Positions 14,098 through 22,757 of a DNA stretch of 29,423 nt are shown piece after piece. This DNA is from Chloroflexota bacterium. GTDB taxonomy: Bacteria > Chloroflexota > UBA11872. The stretch is from NCBI GenBank assembly GCA_026707185.1, contig JAPOXI010000025.1:1-29423 (forward strand). The letters are read 5' to 3'. The translations under genes and the position numbers were made by a program. Position 1 is the stretch's first letter. Each line of letters opens with the position of its first letter. The notes below the pieces were generated by a model. It searched no databases and was not told the DNA's origin. It saw nothing but the letters and a program-made list of their open reading frames with translations.

Positions 14098-15963
14098 ATG
14101 AAACGTCGCGCCCTGCTGTTGGCCGGGCTCGGGAGTGCCGTCGCCGCTACCCCGGCTGCCTTTGTCGCCACCTTGCTGTTGAGCCGTTCCGACGATCTGC
14201 CGGCCGGTACCAATGTTGGCGGGGTTGACATCGGCGGGTTAGGTCCAGAGGAAGCTTTGCAACGTCTGGAAGCGGCGTGGCGTCCATTCCTGGACAGCCC
14301 GGCAGTGGTTCGGATGGATGGTCGGCTGTGGAGGCCTTCGGGTGCGGATCTGGGAATCCGGGCGGACTTTCGTGCGCCGCTGCTTGAGGTTCTCGGATCG
14401 CAGGTGGCGGGCGGCGTGCTGGATCGGATATCCGGCCTAGCGGCGGTAGCGGGGGCCGAGACGCCGATCGTTTCGTACGACCGCGAGATTGCCCGTGGAT
14501 ACTTTCGGTCCATCGCGGCCGGATTCGACCAGCCGTCCGTCAACGCCTCGCTGTCAATGCGAGACGACGGTCGAGCGAGCCTGACGCCCGGGCAGGTAGG
14601 GCGAGTGGTGGACGTGGAGCAAGCTCTTCTGGACTTAGAGGTCGGTCTGGCACAAGGGGCCGTAGGCCATGTTGTTGATCTTCGTTTTCGGCAAGACGAG
14701 CCAGTGGTTTCCACGTCGGACGCCGAGGTCGCGCTGGATGCAGTGCGGCGGATCATTGGGCAACCCGTGTGGCTGGTGCACGGGTCGGCGGGATGGACGA
14801 TCGAACCCTCTCAGCTCCGAGGGGCGCTAGTGCTCGACACCAGTGATTCCTCGATTGTCCCGCGAATCCAGGTCACGAGATTCAATGACCTATTTCAGAA
14901 GATTGATGACGCGCTTTCGGCCGAGCCGCGACACGGCGCTTTTGACTTCGATGAGCAACAGGATCGAGTGCTGGACTTTCAGCCGGGTCACCCAGGTCAA
15001 AGGCTGGATCGGCCGGCTCTGGAGCGCGCCATCCTGGAGGCAGTCCAACATCCGGCAGAGCGTCGTGTGGAGCTTCCGCTCATTCTGCTGAACAAGGAAT
15101 ACGACACGTTCTCGAACGCCTTGGGTATTACGGAACTGCTCGCCGTTGGTTCGTCGATCTACAAAGGCTCGCCCGACTACCGCGACCACAACATTGCGGT
15201 GGGAGCGGCCAAGCTGGACGGGATGATTGTGCGTGCGGGCGAGACGTTTTCATTCAACGAGCGCATTGGGGCCTTCACGAAGGCGGAAGGTTGGGTAGAA
15301 GGCAGCGTGATCGTGGAGGACCGTACCGAGCAGGGGATCGGCGGGGGCATTTGCCAAGTGTCCACGACGCTCTTTCGCGCCGTGCTGGCGGCCGGGCTAC
15401 CTATCGAGGAACGATGGCCGCATCTCTATCGCGTTCGGTACTACGAAATGGGTAGCTACCCGATCGGCTTCGACTCCACAATCTTCTCGCCGGGCATTGA
15501 TCTCAAGTTCACGAATGACTTCGAAAACCCGATCATGCTGCGCGCCTTGCTCGATCGGCGGCTTGGGACTCTGGACTTTGAGATCTGGGGCGCCAAAGAC
15601 GGGCGCACGGTCACGCTAAGCAAGCCCCGATTGTGGGACTGGGAAGACCCACCGCCAGACGAAGGTATCGTCAACGCCGAGGAAGAGCCTGACTTCGAGG
15701 AGCAGGTGGAGTTTGCCAAGCGAGGCGTAAAGGCTGCGATCACCCGGACGGTCGTGCTGGCCCACGGTGAAACGCGGACAGGGTCGTTCCAGTCCAACTA
15801 CGAGGCGTGGCCGAATCGGTTCGTGGTGGGGATTGACGAGGCCCGAGCGCGCTTTCCAGTGTCCTTTAACAAGTGGGTGGATGAAAATCTGGAAGAGGCA
15901 GCACGGTGGGGCGCTACCAAGGTGCCTGGGGTGCCATCGGATCCTGACGCTCCAGCCGGATAG
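14098..15963 (+). CDS. VanW-family surface protein with peptidoglycan-binding-type domains
   Basis: This 621-aa protein has an N-terminal signal or anchor ('RRALLLAGLGSAVAATPAAFVATLLLS'), then two domains of the type found before VanW (PG_binding_4-like, about 60-165 and 200-310; 'AGTNVGGVDIGGLGPEEA' is typical). The VanW domain covers roughly residues 330-490, with 'RAGETFSFNERIG', 'GWVEGSVI', 'GIGGGICQVSTTLFRAVLAAGLPI' and 'YPIGFDSTI'. The C-terminal part includes 'TRTGSFQSNYEAWPNRFVVG', common in such proteins. VanW proteins are linked to the envelope, but the activity is unproven, and the name from vancomycin clusters does not imply resistance. ATG 14098 follows GAAGG. It ends 178 bases before tRNA-Pro. 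Confidence 0.9.
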   Translation: MKRRALLLAGLGSAVAATPAAFVATLLLSRSDDLPAGTNVGGVDIGGLGPEEALQRLEAAWRPFLDSPAVVRMDGRLWRPSGADLGIRADFRAPLLEVLGSQVAGGVLDRISGLAAVAGAETPIVSYDREIARGYFRSIAAGFDQPSVNASLSMRDDGRASLTPGQVGRVVDVEQALLDLEVGLAQGAVGHVVDLRFRQDEPVVSTSDAEVALDAVRRIIGQPVWLVHGSAGWTIEPSQLRGALVLDTSDSSIVPRIQVTRFNDLFQKIDDALSAEPRHGAFDFDEQQDRVLDFQPGHPGQRLDRPALERAILEAVQHPAERRVELPLILLNKEYDTFSNALGITELLAVGSSIYKGSPDYRDHNIAVGAAKLDGMIVRAGETFSFNERIGAFTKAEGWVEGSVIVEDRTEQGIGGGICQVSTTLFRAVLAAGLPIEERWPHLYRVRYYEMGSYPIGFDSTIFSPGIDLKFTNDFENPIMLRALLDRRLGTLDFEIWGAKDGRTVTLSKPRLWDWEDPPPDEGIVNAEEEPDFEEQVEFAKRGVKAAITRTVVLAHGETRTGSFQSNYEAWPNRFVVGIDEARARFPVSFNKWVDENLEEAARWGATKVPGVPSDPDAPAG

Positions 15964-16141
15964 CCGCGGAGTCCAGGCCGAAGCCTATTGACTCGTACCA
16001 GTGGCTCTGCCTGACCACGCGCTTCTCGTTCAGCGACAGGATTTGCGCGAGTTCAGTCTTGGGGCATGGTGCAGTGCTCCGGCGATCTTGCAGAGACTCC
16101 GCGGCTCGGATCCTGCTCTCTGGCGATACGATGGGTGCATT

Positions 16142-16215
16142 CGGGGAGTGGCGCAGCCTGGCAGCGCGCGGCGTTTGGGACGCCGAGGTCGCGAGTTCAA
16201 ATCTCGCCTCCCCGA
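16142..16215 (+). tRNA. tRNA-Pro (anticodon TGG)
   Basis: The cloverleaf is complete. The acceptor CGGGGAG (16142-16148) pairs perfectly with CTCCCCG (16208-16214). The D stem is GCGC/GCGC, and the anticodon stem CGGCG/CGCCG (16169-16185) has loop TTTGGGA and anticodon TGG at 16176-16178. The T stem is GCGAG/CTCGC with loop TTCAAAT. Discriminator is A at 16215. CCA is not encoded. Confidence 0.96.
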
Positions 16216-16300
16216 CCGGGCTTGCATGACCCCGGGCCCAACCTTCAGGTGATTGCGCGAAATGCGGGTTCGACGTCAGGTGTTCTGAAGGGAGTGCGGC

Positions 16301-17848
16301 TCAGGCGGCTGGATCGAGCCGCGGCTCGATCTCGCGCCCGTCGGCGTCAACCGCGCGCAGACCGAACGTCCAGGCGCCCCAGGTGGTTCCCTCGATCCCG
16401 GAGTCCGGGCTGATCAGCGTGACCTGTACGCGGTTCCAGCCGGCGCGCAGCTTCACGCGATGTGTCGCATTCCGAAAATACGCGTGCTGTCCCAGGGCCT
16501 GCCAGGCTTCGTGGTCGATGCGCAGCCGCAGGTCGTGCGCCCAGCCAAGGTACAAGGTGGCCTCGATGTCGGCGTCCGCGTGCAGCCATGTCTGAGCAAG
16601 CCCCAGGGCCGGCCAGGTGACGGAGTTTCCAGGGTCCGACGGTCGAAAGGCCAGACCGAAGTCCACGAAGCCGTGCAGGTCCTCGGCCGCAACCCAGCGA
16701 GCCACGTGTCGGTCTTCGTGGCGCCAGGGCGACCTGGCTGCATACCCGGTGTCGTGCATGACTGAATGCGGATCGCTTTGGTCGGCCGCCGCGTGTAACG
16801 ACGCCGAGGCGTCGGGATGGAACGGGCCGAGCGCGCGCCACCTGGCGTCGGGCCGCGGCGCTCCTGTGGCCGAATACCGCAGTTCGGTGCCCCGCAGCAG
16901 TTGGTCCCAGCCGGGCATCTTGAAGAACGGTTCGTGCGGCGGCTCCTGGTACCAGTAGGCCGTGCTGCAGATGTCGTTGGCCATCGAGCCGAAGCGAACG
17001 TGGATGGAGCGGCTGAAGGGAATAGCGTCGGACGTAAAGAATCGGTAGGCGGCCAGTGTGTGCCGGGCATAGGCGGGTCCGAGGTCTTCCTGGGCGTAGT
17101 AGGGCACGCCCTGATCCAGGTGCGAGGAGGGCTGGTGCAGCACGCCGCCGTAGGACGCGCCGAAGCTGTCCTCGCCGCCGCCGCCGCGCAGATAGGCGAA
17201 GGTTCCCTCGGGCGCGCCGGTCTCGTTGCTGACGTAGACATTCTCGGCCCCGGCGTGCGACCAGCGCGCGCGATCGTCGCGGACGGCCACGCCGTAGTTG
17301 AAGCCGACCAGGCAGCCGCGGCCAACCGTGTGCAGGAGGAGATAGTTGCGACCGAAGGCCTCGCACGGGTTTTCGCGTCGAAACTGCGCGTGGAAGCGCA
17401 ACGGTTCCTCCAGCGAACCATCGGGGTAGGTGTGCCAGTCGACAAACAGGATGATTCGCGGTGGGTCCACGTCCGGCCCCGCCTCGACCTCGATCCGCGC
17501 CCCGCGCGCAAACGGCATGGCAAACGTGGCCGTGTAGCCGGAGTGGGCCTGCGAGATGAGGTAGCGCGAGTTGAGGGGGTACGGCGGGAGACCGTGAAGC
17601 TGGCCGAAGAAGTCGCCGAGGGGCGCTTCCACCGCGGGCGTGTCCGAGCCGTCCCAAAAAAATCGCAAGACGGTCTGGCGCTGGTTGCCGGGCGACGGCC
17701 GCCGCACGGTGGTCACGAAGATGCGGCGGATGCAGCCCGCGCCTTCCAAACTGGCCAGCGTCATCGGCCCGCCGCGCGGGAGTTTCTGATGGGTCAGGAC
17801 GCGACTGGGTACGAAGTAATCGGGTAAAGCCAATCGTGGGAAGTCCAT
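16301..17848 (-). CDS. DUF2961 / GH172-family glycosidase-like protein
   Basis: This 515-aa protein has the DUF2961 signature: 'RFFWDGSDTPAVEAPLGDFFG' (about 63-82), 'YLISQAHSGYTATFAMPFARGARIEVE', 'ILFVDWHTYP', and 'GGGGEDSFGASYGG' (223-235), in which Glu226 fits the catalytic acidic motif of the family (usual form GTGTEDYF). Characterised members (GH172) act on difructose anhydride and related alpha-fructofuranosyl or arabinofuranosyl links. A beta-rich C-terminal module of about 110 residues ('RVKLRAGWNRVQVTLISPD') resembles a carbohydrate-binding jelly roll. There is no signal peptide, so it appears cytoplasmic. It starts at ATG 17848, 71 bases downstream of the isomerase gene on the same strand, so the pair probably forms an operon. 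Confidence 0.85.
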   Translation of the reverse strand: MDFPRLALPDYFVPSRVLTHQKLPRGGPMTLASLEGAGCIRRIFVTTVRRPSPGNQRQTVLRFFWDGSDTPAVEAPLGDFFGQLHGLPPYPLNSRYLISQAHSGYTATFAMPFARGARIEVEAGPDVDPPRIILFVDWHTYPDGSLEEPLRFHAQFRRENPCEAFGRNYLLLHTVGRGCLVGFNYGVAVRDDRARWSHAGAENVYVSNETGAPEGTFAYLRGGGGEDSFGASYGGVLHQPSSHLDQGVPYYAQEDLGPAYARHTLAAYRFFTSDAIPFSRSIHVRFGSMANDICSTAYWYQEPPHEPFFKMPGWDQLLRGTELRYSATGAPRPDARWRALGPFHPDASASLHAAADQSDPHSVMHDTGYAARSPWRHEDRHVARWVAAEDLHGFVDFGLAFRPSDPGNSVTWPALGLAQTWLHADADIEATLYLGWAHDLRLRIDHEAWQALGQHAYFRNATHRVKLRAGWNRVQVTLISPDSGIEGTTWGAWTFGLRAVDADGREIEPRLDPAA

Positions 17849-17919
17849 GCGGAAGATTAGCGCTCCGTGTCAGTGATTCCCCTGGACTTCCCGACGAATC
17901 GAAGATCGTGCGCGAAGTC

Positions 17920-18786
17920 TCACGCGGACTTAAGGAGCCCCCGGAGATATGCGAGATCCTCTACCTCGCCTCGTGCCCGCAGGGCGATCGCTTCCGGAGT
18001 GTATTCGCCGGCACCAACAGTGCCGATAACATTCTGATCCGTCGTGTACTCGGTGTGAATGGTGATGGGGCCGTCAAAGCCCCAGGACTCAAGCAGCGCT
18101 ATCGCTTCGGGCCACTCAGCGGCGCCCTGTCCGAGCAAAACGAATCCATCGGCGAAGTTCGCTCTTCGGTCCGGACGTTGGTCGGGGAAGTGACGCGCGT
18201 CCTTGCCACCAATCGCCGAGAGTCGGTCGCGAAGCATCGCAAGGCCCATCTGGACGTCTTCGCCGTTGATTGCGAGATGGCCAAGGTCAACGTACGCGCC
18301 AACGTGTGTCGGGTCGTAATCCTGCAACAGATGACGCATTCCGGCGCAGTTCGATCCGAGGCACTGACCGCTGTGTGTGTGGTACATGGTTTGCACGCCG
18401 GTTCGGCGGCTGAGGCGCTCGAAGCCTTCAAGGCTGCGGCGGGCACGTGACCAGAGATCCTCGAAGGAATCGCCGGGACTGAACTTGAAGTAGCCGATCT
18501 TGATGCGCTGGACGCCAGCCGCGGCGGCGGCCTCAAATAGGGTCTTGGCGTCGTCGGATTCAGGGTCGATGAGGTCGGTCGAGGAGGAGATCATCGGGCA
18601 GTCCACGCCGAGCTCGCGCCATGCGCGTACGGAATCGGGTAGCTCGTCGGACACGTTGTGGTAACTGATCGCGTGACCGTCGCGAACGGCGAGATCAAGG
18701 CCGTCGTAGCCGAGTTCACGGGCGTACTCGCCGAGCTGGCGAACACTCAGGTCTTCCCAGAACTTCGTGAAGCGAACGAGCTGCAT
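17920..18786 (-). CDS. Sugar phosphate isomerase/epimerase-like TIM-barrel protein
   Basis: This 288-aa protein of the xylose isomerase-like AP-endonuclease-2 barrel family has 'YDGLDLAVR' (27-35), 'IKIGYF', 'YHTHSG' (His136, His138), 'VGAYVDLGHLAING' (Asp167, His170), 'IGGKDARH' (Lys195) and 'ITIHTEYTT' (Glu246). These are in the order of the metal ligands and strand ends of the family. Members isomerise or epimerise ketoses, inosose or hydroxypyruvate. The ATG at 18786 is preferred because GGGAG lies five bases upstream; the open frame continues six codons further. Its position in front of GH172 suggests it processes the released sugar. Substrate unassigned. Confidence 0.87.
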   Translation of the reverse strand: MQLVRFTKFWEDLSVRQLGEYARELGYDGLDLAVRDGHAISYHNVSDELPDSVRAWRELGVDCPMISSSTDLIDPESDDAKTLFEAAAAAGVQRIKIGYFKFSPGDSFEDLWSRARRSLEGFERLSRRTGVQTMYHTHSGQCLGSNCAGMRHLLQDYDPTHVGAYVDLGHLAINGEDVQMGLAMLRDRLSAIGGKDARHFPDQRPDRRANFADGFVLLGQGAAEWPEAIALLESWGFDGPITIHTEYTTDQNVIGTVGAGEYTPEAIALRARGEVEDLAYLRGLLKSA

Positions 18787-18932
18787 GTGATCTCCCGACC
18801 GCACGGGGCCAGCAACTCAGCATCCCACGGATCCGGCGATCGCGCCTTCCTGGCGCGCTATATACGGGAACGCCAGTCGCGTCTTACCATGGCGCTGCGG
18901 GCGCGCAAACTGCCGGTTGGCCACCGGTCCTC

Positions 18933-19235
18933 ATGTCCGAGACTCGACAGCAGGTTTTGATTCTTCACCTGGCGGAGCCGGATCTTGGTGCTCACACCGT
19001 GGCCTGGGCGCTATACGACGGCTCTCGCCCCGCCGGTGATCAGCAGATGCAGGCCGGGGATCAGCCCGAGCCGCCGTACGCGTCGGTTGTCGACGCTATG
19101 CACGACGGCTGGCGCGTGCTGCAACTGCCGCAACTGCCAACCTACCCCAGGGGGGCCGAGCACGAGACGGGGCCGCTGCCGTGGGAATACGTGCTGGAGC
19201 GTTGCGTTCCGATGGAGGGTGCCAATGGCGACTGA
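18933..19235 (+). CDS. Small conserved-looking protein of unknown function (100 aa)
   Basis: This 100-aa protein is acidic with no membrane segment or signal peptide. It starts 'MSETRQQVLILHLAEPDLGAHTVAWALYDG' and ends with a compact motif 'GPLPWEYVLER'. The regular alternation of hydrophobic residues and the sensible start make it a likely real gene. Its last 11 bases overlap the dioxygenase gene start, so the two should be translationally coupled and may act together. I do not recognise the family. Confidence 0.6.
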   Translation: MSETRQQVLILHLAEPDLGAHTVAWALYDGSRPAGDQQMQAGDQPEPPYASVVDAMHDGWRVLQLPQLPTYPRGAEHETGPLPWEYVLERCVPMEGANGD

Positions 19236-20001
19236 GACTCCGATGAGCCACCGGCTCGATGCGCTCCAGATGGCGCGGTTCGTCGTTGACGGCTTCGTTG
19301 AGTTTGGGGACTTGGTTCCGGACGCCCTTAACGCCCAGGTGCATCGCGATGCGCTGGCGTATCCGAAAAACCAGGGCTACAACCCGAACAAGCCACGCGA
19401 GTTTTGGGACTTTTCCGCCGCGGTGCGTAAGGTGTTTGAGTTGCCGTCCGTGCAGGGCGTCGTGGAAAGCCTGGTGGGTCCGGATGCGGTCCATGACCAT
19501 TCGTTCCTGCACACGGTAGCGCCGGGTCGACGCGAGGCGCAGCGCTGGCACGTGGATTCCAGCTTGGCAGTGGACCATCCGCGGCGATTCGACATCCTGG
19601 TGTGCTACTTCCCCCACAACTCCCCGCCGGAGATGGGGCCGACGCTGGTGCTGCCAGGCTCGCACGTGCGTCGTGTGAGCTATCACGACGTGACGCGATA
19701 CAAGAATTTTCTTGGCCAGCGGCAACTGTCAGGGCCCGGAGGACGCATCGCGTTCATCCACGAATCGTTGTGGCATTGCGCCCAGCCGAACAAGACTGAC
19801 GAATGGCGGTTCATGTTCAAGATTCGGTACCTGCCGCGCGTCGAACAGCGCGGCCTCTTCAATCCCTACGGCACGGACGAGGCCGAAATTGAGGCGTTCT
19901 ACAACGACTCGAACCGAAAGTACCCGTGGGCCGGCGACCAGTTTGTGGCCATGGGCCAAGCGTGGCGCTCGTGGTGGCGCTACCTGGCGGGAGCGGCGTA
20001 G
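19225..20001 (+). CDS. Phytanoyl-CoA dioxygenase-family Fe(II)/2-oxoglutarate oxygenase
   Basis: This 258-aa member of the PhyH family would hydroxylate an unidentified small molecule using Fe(II), 2-oxoglutarate and oxygen. The facial triad is visible: His109 and Asp111 in 'RWHVDSS' and His184 in 'SLWHCAQPN'. Arg195 in 'EWRFMFKIRY' is placed to bind 2-oxoglutarate. 'GPTLVLPGSH' before the distal strand is classical. The ATG at 19225 has GGAGGG seven bases upstream; the much longer open frame to 18985 overlaps the previous gene in another frame and is rejected. An ATG at 19243 is an alternative. It converges with the methyltransferase gene 17 bases away. Confidence 0.9.
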   Translation: MATETPMSHRLDALQMARFVVDGFVEFGDLVPDALNAQVHRDALAYPKNQGYNPNKPREFWDFSAAVRKVFELPSVQGVVESLVGPDAVHDHSFLHTVAPGRREAQRWHVDSSLAVDHPRRFDILVCYFPHNSPPEMGPTLVLPGSHVRRVSYHDVTRYKNFLGQRQLSGPGGRIAFIHESLWHCAQPNKTDEWRFMFKIRYLPRVEQRGLFNPYGTDEAEIEAFYNDSNRKYPWAGDQFVAMGQAWRSWWRYLAGAA

Positions 20002-20018
20002 CGCAGTTGCCCCGTGGC

Positions 20019-20912
20019 CTAGACGGGTTCCGACGCCACTTTCTGGGCGATCACGCCGTACCAGAGGCGGGGCAGAAAGTCGAAGCGAATCTTGTCCACG
20101 GCGGTGCTCATGGCGTCGCTCAACTCGGCCAGGCTCACGTCGCGTGAAAACGTCAAGTCCCTGGCCATGCCGCGCACGAATTCGGGGTAGCGCGCGATTG
20201 CCTTGAGCGCGGCCCTGGTGAGGATGACTTCGCGGTCTTCCTCGTGCACGACTCGAAAGCCGGCGTCCTCGATCATCTGCTTGTAGTCCTCGTGCGACCG
20301 GTAGGCCAGCGTCTCGATCTTGCGCTCGCGCGTGGCGCCAGTCAGTCGCACGAAGTGCAGCTTCCACTCGCCGTGGCCTCGCATCGAGTGGCCGACGGCC
20401 ATGGACGTGGACGTGAACGAGCTGTTGATGGACAGAAAGGCGCCGCTGCGGGCAACGTCTGCCAGGGAGTTGAAGACGCGCCGCTGATTGCATTCGCCTT
20501 CGATTTCGTGGATCGCGTCGTGAATACTCACCGAGTCGACGCCCTCGGGCGGCAGGAGTTCTTCCACGGCCGAACGAACCTCGCGCGCGTCGCCGTGAAC
20601 GAATGTGACGCTGACATTCTCGTTGCCGCGCACTGTCTCGCGGGCAATCTCGAGGGCGCGCTTGTTGCGGTCGAGCGCGATGACTCGTCCGCGGTAGCCG
20701 CGGGCGGTTGCCTCCTCGATGATGAGTTGCGGAATCAGACCTGCGCCCGTGGCGACATCCAGGTGCACGAATGGGTTGGGTACCCGGTCAAGCAGCCGGG
20801 CGACGAGGTCGCGGTTGACCTGGCGGTATTCGGGAATGGCCGTGAAGTGGCCGAAGTGAAGGTCGCTCACGCGCGCGGCGCTACCTTCGTTTGCTCGATT
20901 CGAAGTTCGCAA
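20019..20912 (-). CDS. Class I SAM-dependent methyltransferase
   Basis: The 297-aa product has a Rossmann-type SAM site: motif I 'HLDVATGAGLIPQLI' (about 50-64), acidic motif II end 'VIALDRN', motif 'VTFVHGDARE', and motif IV region 'VDSVSIHDAIHEI'. The N-terminal 'VSDLHFGHFTAIPEYRQVNRDLV' and the C-terminal region 'DLTFSRDVSLAEL' are not tied to a known substrate. The start is uncertain: TTG at 20912, with GGGTAGG nine bases upstream, or GTG at 20867. No ATG is in frame before motif I. It is likely cytoplasmic and monocistronic. The substrate is unknown; 'IHEIEGE' hints at a small molecule enzyme rather than an rRNA enzyme, but weakly. Confidence 0.85.
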   Translation of the reverse strand: MRTSNRANEGSAARVSDLHFGHFTAIPEYRQVNRDLVARLLDRVPNPFVHLDVATGAGLIPQLIIEEATARGYRGRVIALDRNKRALEIARETVRGNENVSVTFVHGDAREVRSAVEELLPPEGVDSVSIHDAIHEIEGECNQRRVFNSLADVARSGAFLSINSSFTSTSMAVGHSMRGHGEWKLHFVRLTGATRERKIETLAYRSHEDYKQMIEDAGFRVVHEEDREVILTRAALKAIARYPEFVRGMARDLTFSRDVSLAELSDAMSTAVDKIRFDFLPRLWYGVIAQKVASEPV

Positions 20913-21108
20913 GGCATGGCCTACCCACCGGAACGAGGGGTTTGGCGCTCCACTGAACGGCGCACACCCGTCTGGCGGCCAGCATGTTAGCGGATATGGC
21001 GTTCCTGGGGGGCGGGAAATCCCCCGGCGACTGGTTCGGTACGCTCAGGGCAGCCAGGTTGGCGTGCGCGGCTGATTGAAGGGTCGCCGGGTGCCGCCGA
21101 TCCTACTG

Positions 21109-21181
21109 GCGGGGGTAGCTCAGATGGTAGAGCGCTAGCCTTCCAAGCTGGATGTCGCGGGTTCGAATCCCGTCCCCCGCT
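21109..21181 (+). tRNA. tRNA-Gly (anticodon TCC)
   Basis: Acceptor GCGGGGG (21109-21115) pairs with CCCCCGC (21174-21180). The anticodon stem CTAGC/GCTGG has loop CTTCCAA with anticodon TCC at 21142-21144. The T stem GCGGG/CCCGT has loop TTCGAAT and the D stem is GCTC. Discriminator T at 21181; the CCA end is not encoded. Confidence 0.95.
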
Positions 21182-22400
21182 CCTAACGGAAGTCGTTCGG
21201 CGATGTCGATGATTTGCGACTCGGCGCTCTCGGTCCGTTCCGGCCCCAGCCGTGCCACGCTTGGTACGTAATGTCTTCGCAGCGACGGTACGCTTCGTCC
21301 TCGGGCGTGAGCTGGTGTTAGGCGGGACGGTGCCAGGCGATACGCTCCTTCTCGCCCGGTGCACACCCTGCTATCGGCAGCGTCCGCGACGGTCCGCCCC
21401 GCTTGGCCACGGTCGCCGGCAGGCCCCGAACGTCGGAAGGAGGCCCACGGGCTTCGCGCCGCCATCTACTCGCTACGTGGCCTGCGTCGATTACAGGTCG
21501 TACGGTGCACAGGGCCGCAACGGTGATGGGAGTAGCAGTTGGCCTATTGCGGCCGACGCGAGTGGACGGGATCACGCGAGCGGAACGGCAGCTTGGCTTT
21601 GCGCGGGAGGCGCAGCTTAGGGCTTGAGCTGTGACTTCATGCCGGCACCGGACACTCCCCGCGCAAAGCCAAGGCGCCATTCCGCCGGTACGCGAACCTG
21701 ATGAAGCAAACGACACTATCTCAGGATTCGTGACTTTAGGTTCATACTTAGCCCTGTGTCAATCCACCCGCTGAGCAGTGGTGGCGCATACCGCGGCTGA
21801 GAGGTTGCACACACTCGTCGGGGCTTCTCCCGCGCATGCGGGCACTCACCCGTACTCGGGGTGACGTCAGGCTGCCCCTCGACGGCAATGCGCGCGCATT
21901 CGGCTGCGCAGGGCCGGCTTGGCACTGAGACGGGCATTATCCCCAGATTCGACAGAATCCCGGTCTGCTGCCCGGGAGCTGTCGACCTCTGCAATTGACT
22001 CGAGTGGGCATGGGAAGGAACCCGGGCGGGCAGCGACGTTGGAGTGTGCACACCGTCAATTGCCGGCTCCGCCACGAAGCGACCCGGCCATCACGACTGG
22101 CGGCGGGGCGGCCACGCGCAGGTTGCCAGCGGCATCACAAGGCATGAAAGCCTTTTCCCCCGGTCGGCGCCCTGGACGAGGTCAGGCCGAACGGCTTGGC
22201 CAGTCTCTACGACCGGACATTGCCTCCGGCGTGCGGCAGGAGCCAATCGTCGATGGGTTCGAGCGCACGGGTGGACCGGACCGGAGCAAAGCCAGGACGC
22301 TCACCGCCGGGACGAATGGGACTGGACTTTGCCTCACGCCCGGTCTGCAACGCTCTTTGACAGAAGCTGATTGAGTACATAGATCCAGCCAAGGCGTATT
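21182..22400. other. Gene-free region after tRNA-Gly
   Basis: About 1.2 kb with no open frame that reads like a protein on either strand. Frames here are short, and their translations are rich in Arg, Pro and Ser as expected of non-coding GC-rich DNA. It contains a 16-bp perfect inverted repeat (21592-21673). The position, behind a tRNA gene and before a decayed kinase fragment, suggests the scar of an old integrated element, but no integrase or tRNA-end repeat was found. Confidence 0.55.
21592..21673. repeat. 16-bp perfect inverted repeat with 50-base spacer
   Basis: CTTGGCTTTGCGCGGG at 21592-21607 is matched exactly by its reverse complement at 21658-21673. The spacer holds a second small hairpin (CAGCT/AGCTG near 21612-21630). 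It could be an RNA stem-loop or the terminal repeats of a tiny mobile element. No flanking target duplication is evident. Confidence 0.6.
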
Positions 22401-22414
22401 GGGACGCTCTCGAC

Positions 22415-22757
22415 TCTCGCAGCGAAGTCGCGAGGCGAGTGAGTCTCACGTTCAGTGGAAGACTGAACGTCACCGATATTCCGTGGCCCATCCCGTCGCC
22501 CACGCCAACCGTCAGCAGGCCGCCGATCCCGGTGATGTACAGCAGCGTAACCGGAAACGCGCGGGAATCGGTGGCCAGGACCTCCAGGTCGACATCCACG
22601 TAGACGTGGCCCACCGGATCATTGGTCGCCAGGTTGACGGCGGTTGCGCGTCGCCCGCCCAGAAAGGGCGCCGTGGTTCCAGGCGCTAGTTCGGCGGCGG
22701 TGTCCGTCACGACGCGTCCGTCGACGTCGACGACCACGCGGAGCGCATCGCTACTAC
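22415..22757 (-). pseudogene. Decayed fragment of a membrane sensor histidine kinase
   Basis: The minus strand reads 'SSDALRVVVDVDGRVVTDTAAEL' onwards through 'VGHVYVDVDLEVLATDSRAF', 'TLLYITGIGGLLTVGVG' and 'SLPLNVRLTRLATSL'. This is the end of an extracytoplasmic sensor domain, a transmembrane helix and the start of a HAMP linker as seen in kinases of this phylum (family recognition from memory). An in-frame TAG lies a few codons upstream, and after the HAMP start the reading loses any kinase character: no HisKA or ATPase domain follows. Both ends are therefore missing. It lies head-to-head with the intact kinase fusion. Confidence 0.6.

Noticed and set aside
14098..15963. Vancomycin-resistance gene
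   Set aside because: VanW-domain proteins are widespread surface proteins; no vanHAX or VanR/VanS-type genes accompany it.
16030..16227. Minus-strand ORF containing 'RRDLNSRPRRPKRRALPGCATP'
   Set aside because: Antisense translation of the tRNA-Pro gene.
21076..21104. TTGAAG - 17 bases - GATCCT as a promoter for tRNA-Gly
   Set aside because: The implied transcription start would fall at or inside the tRNA 5' end, and the -10 match is only three of six.
21103..21465. Minus-strand ORF ending in 'GDGIRTRDIQLGRLALYHLSYPR'
   Set aside because: This is the well-known false protein made by translating a tRNA-Gly gene antisense.
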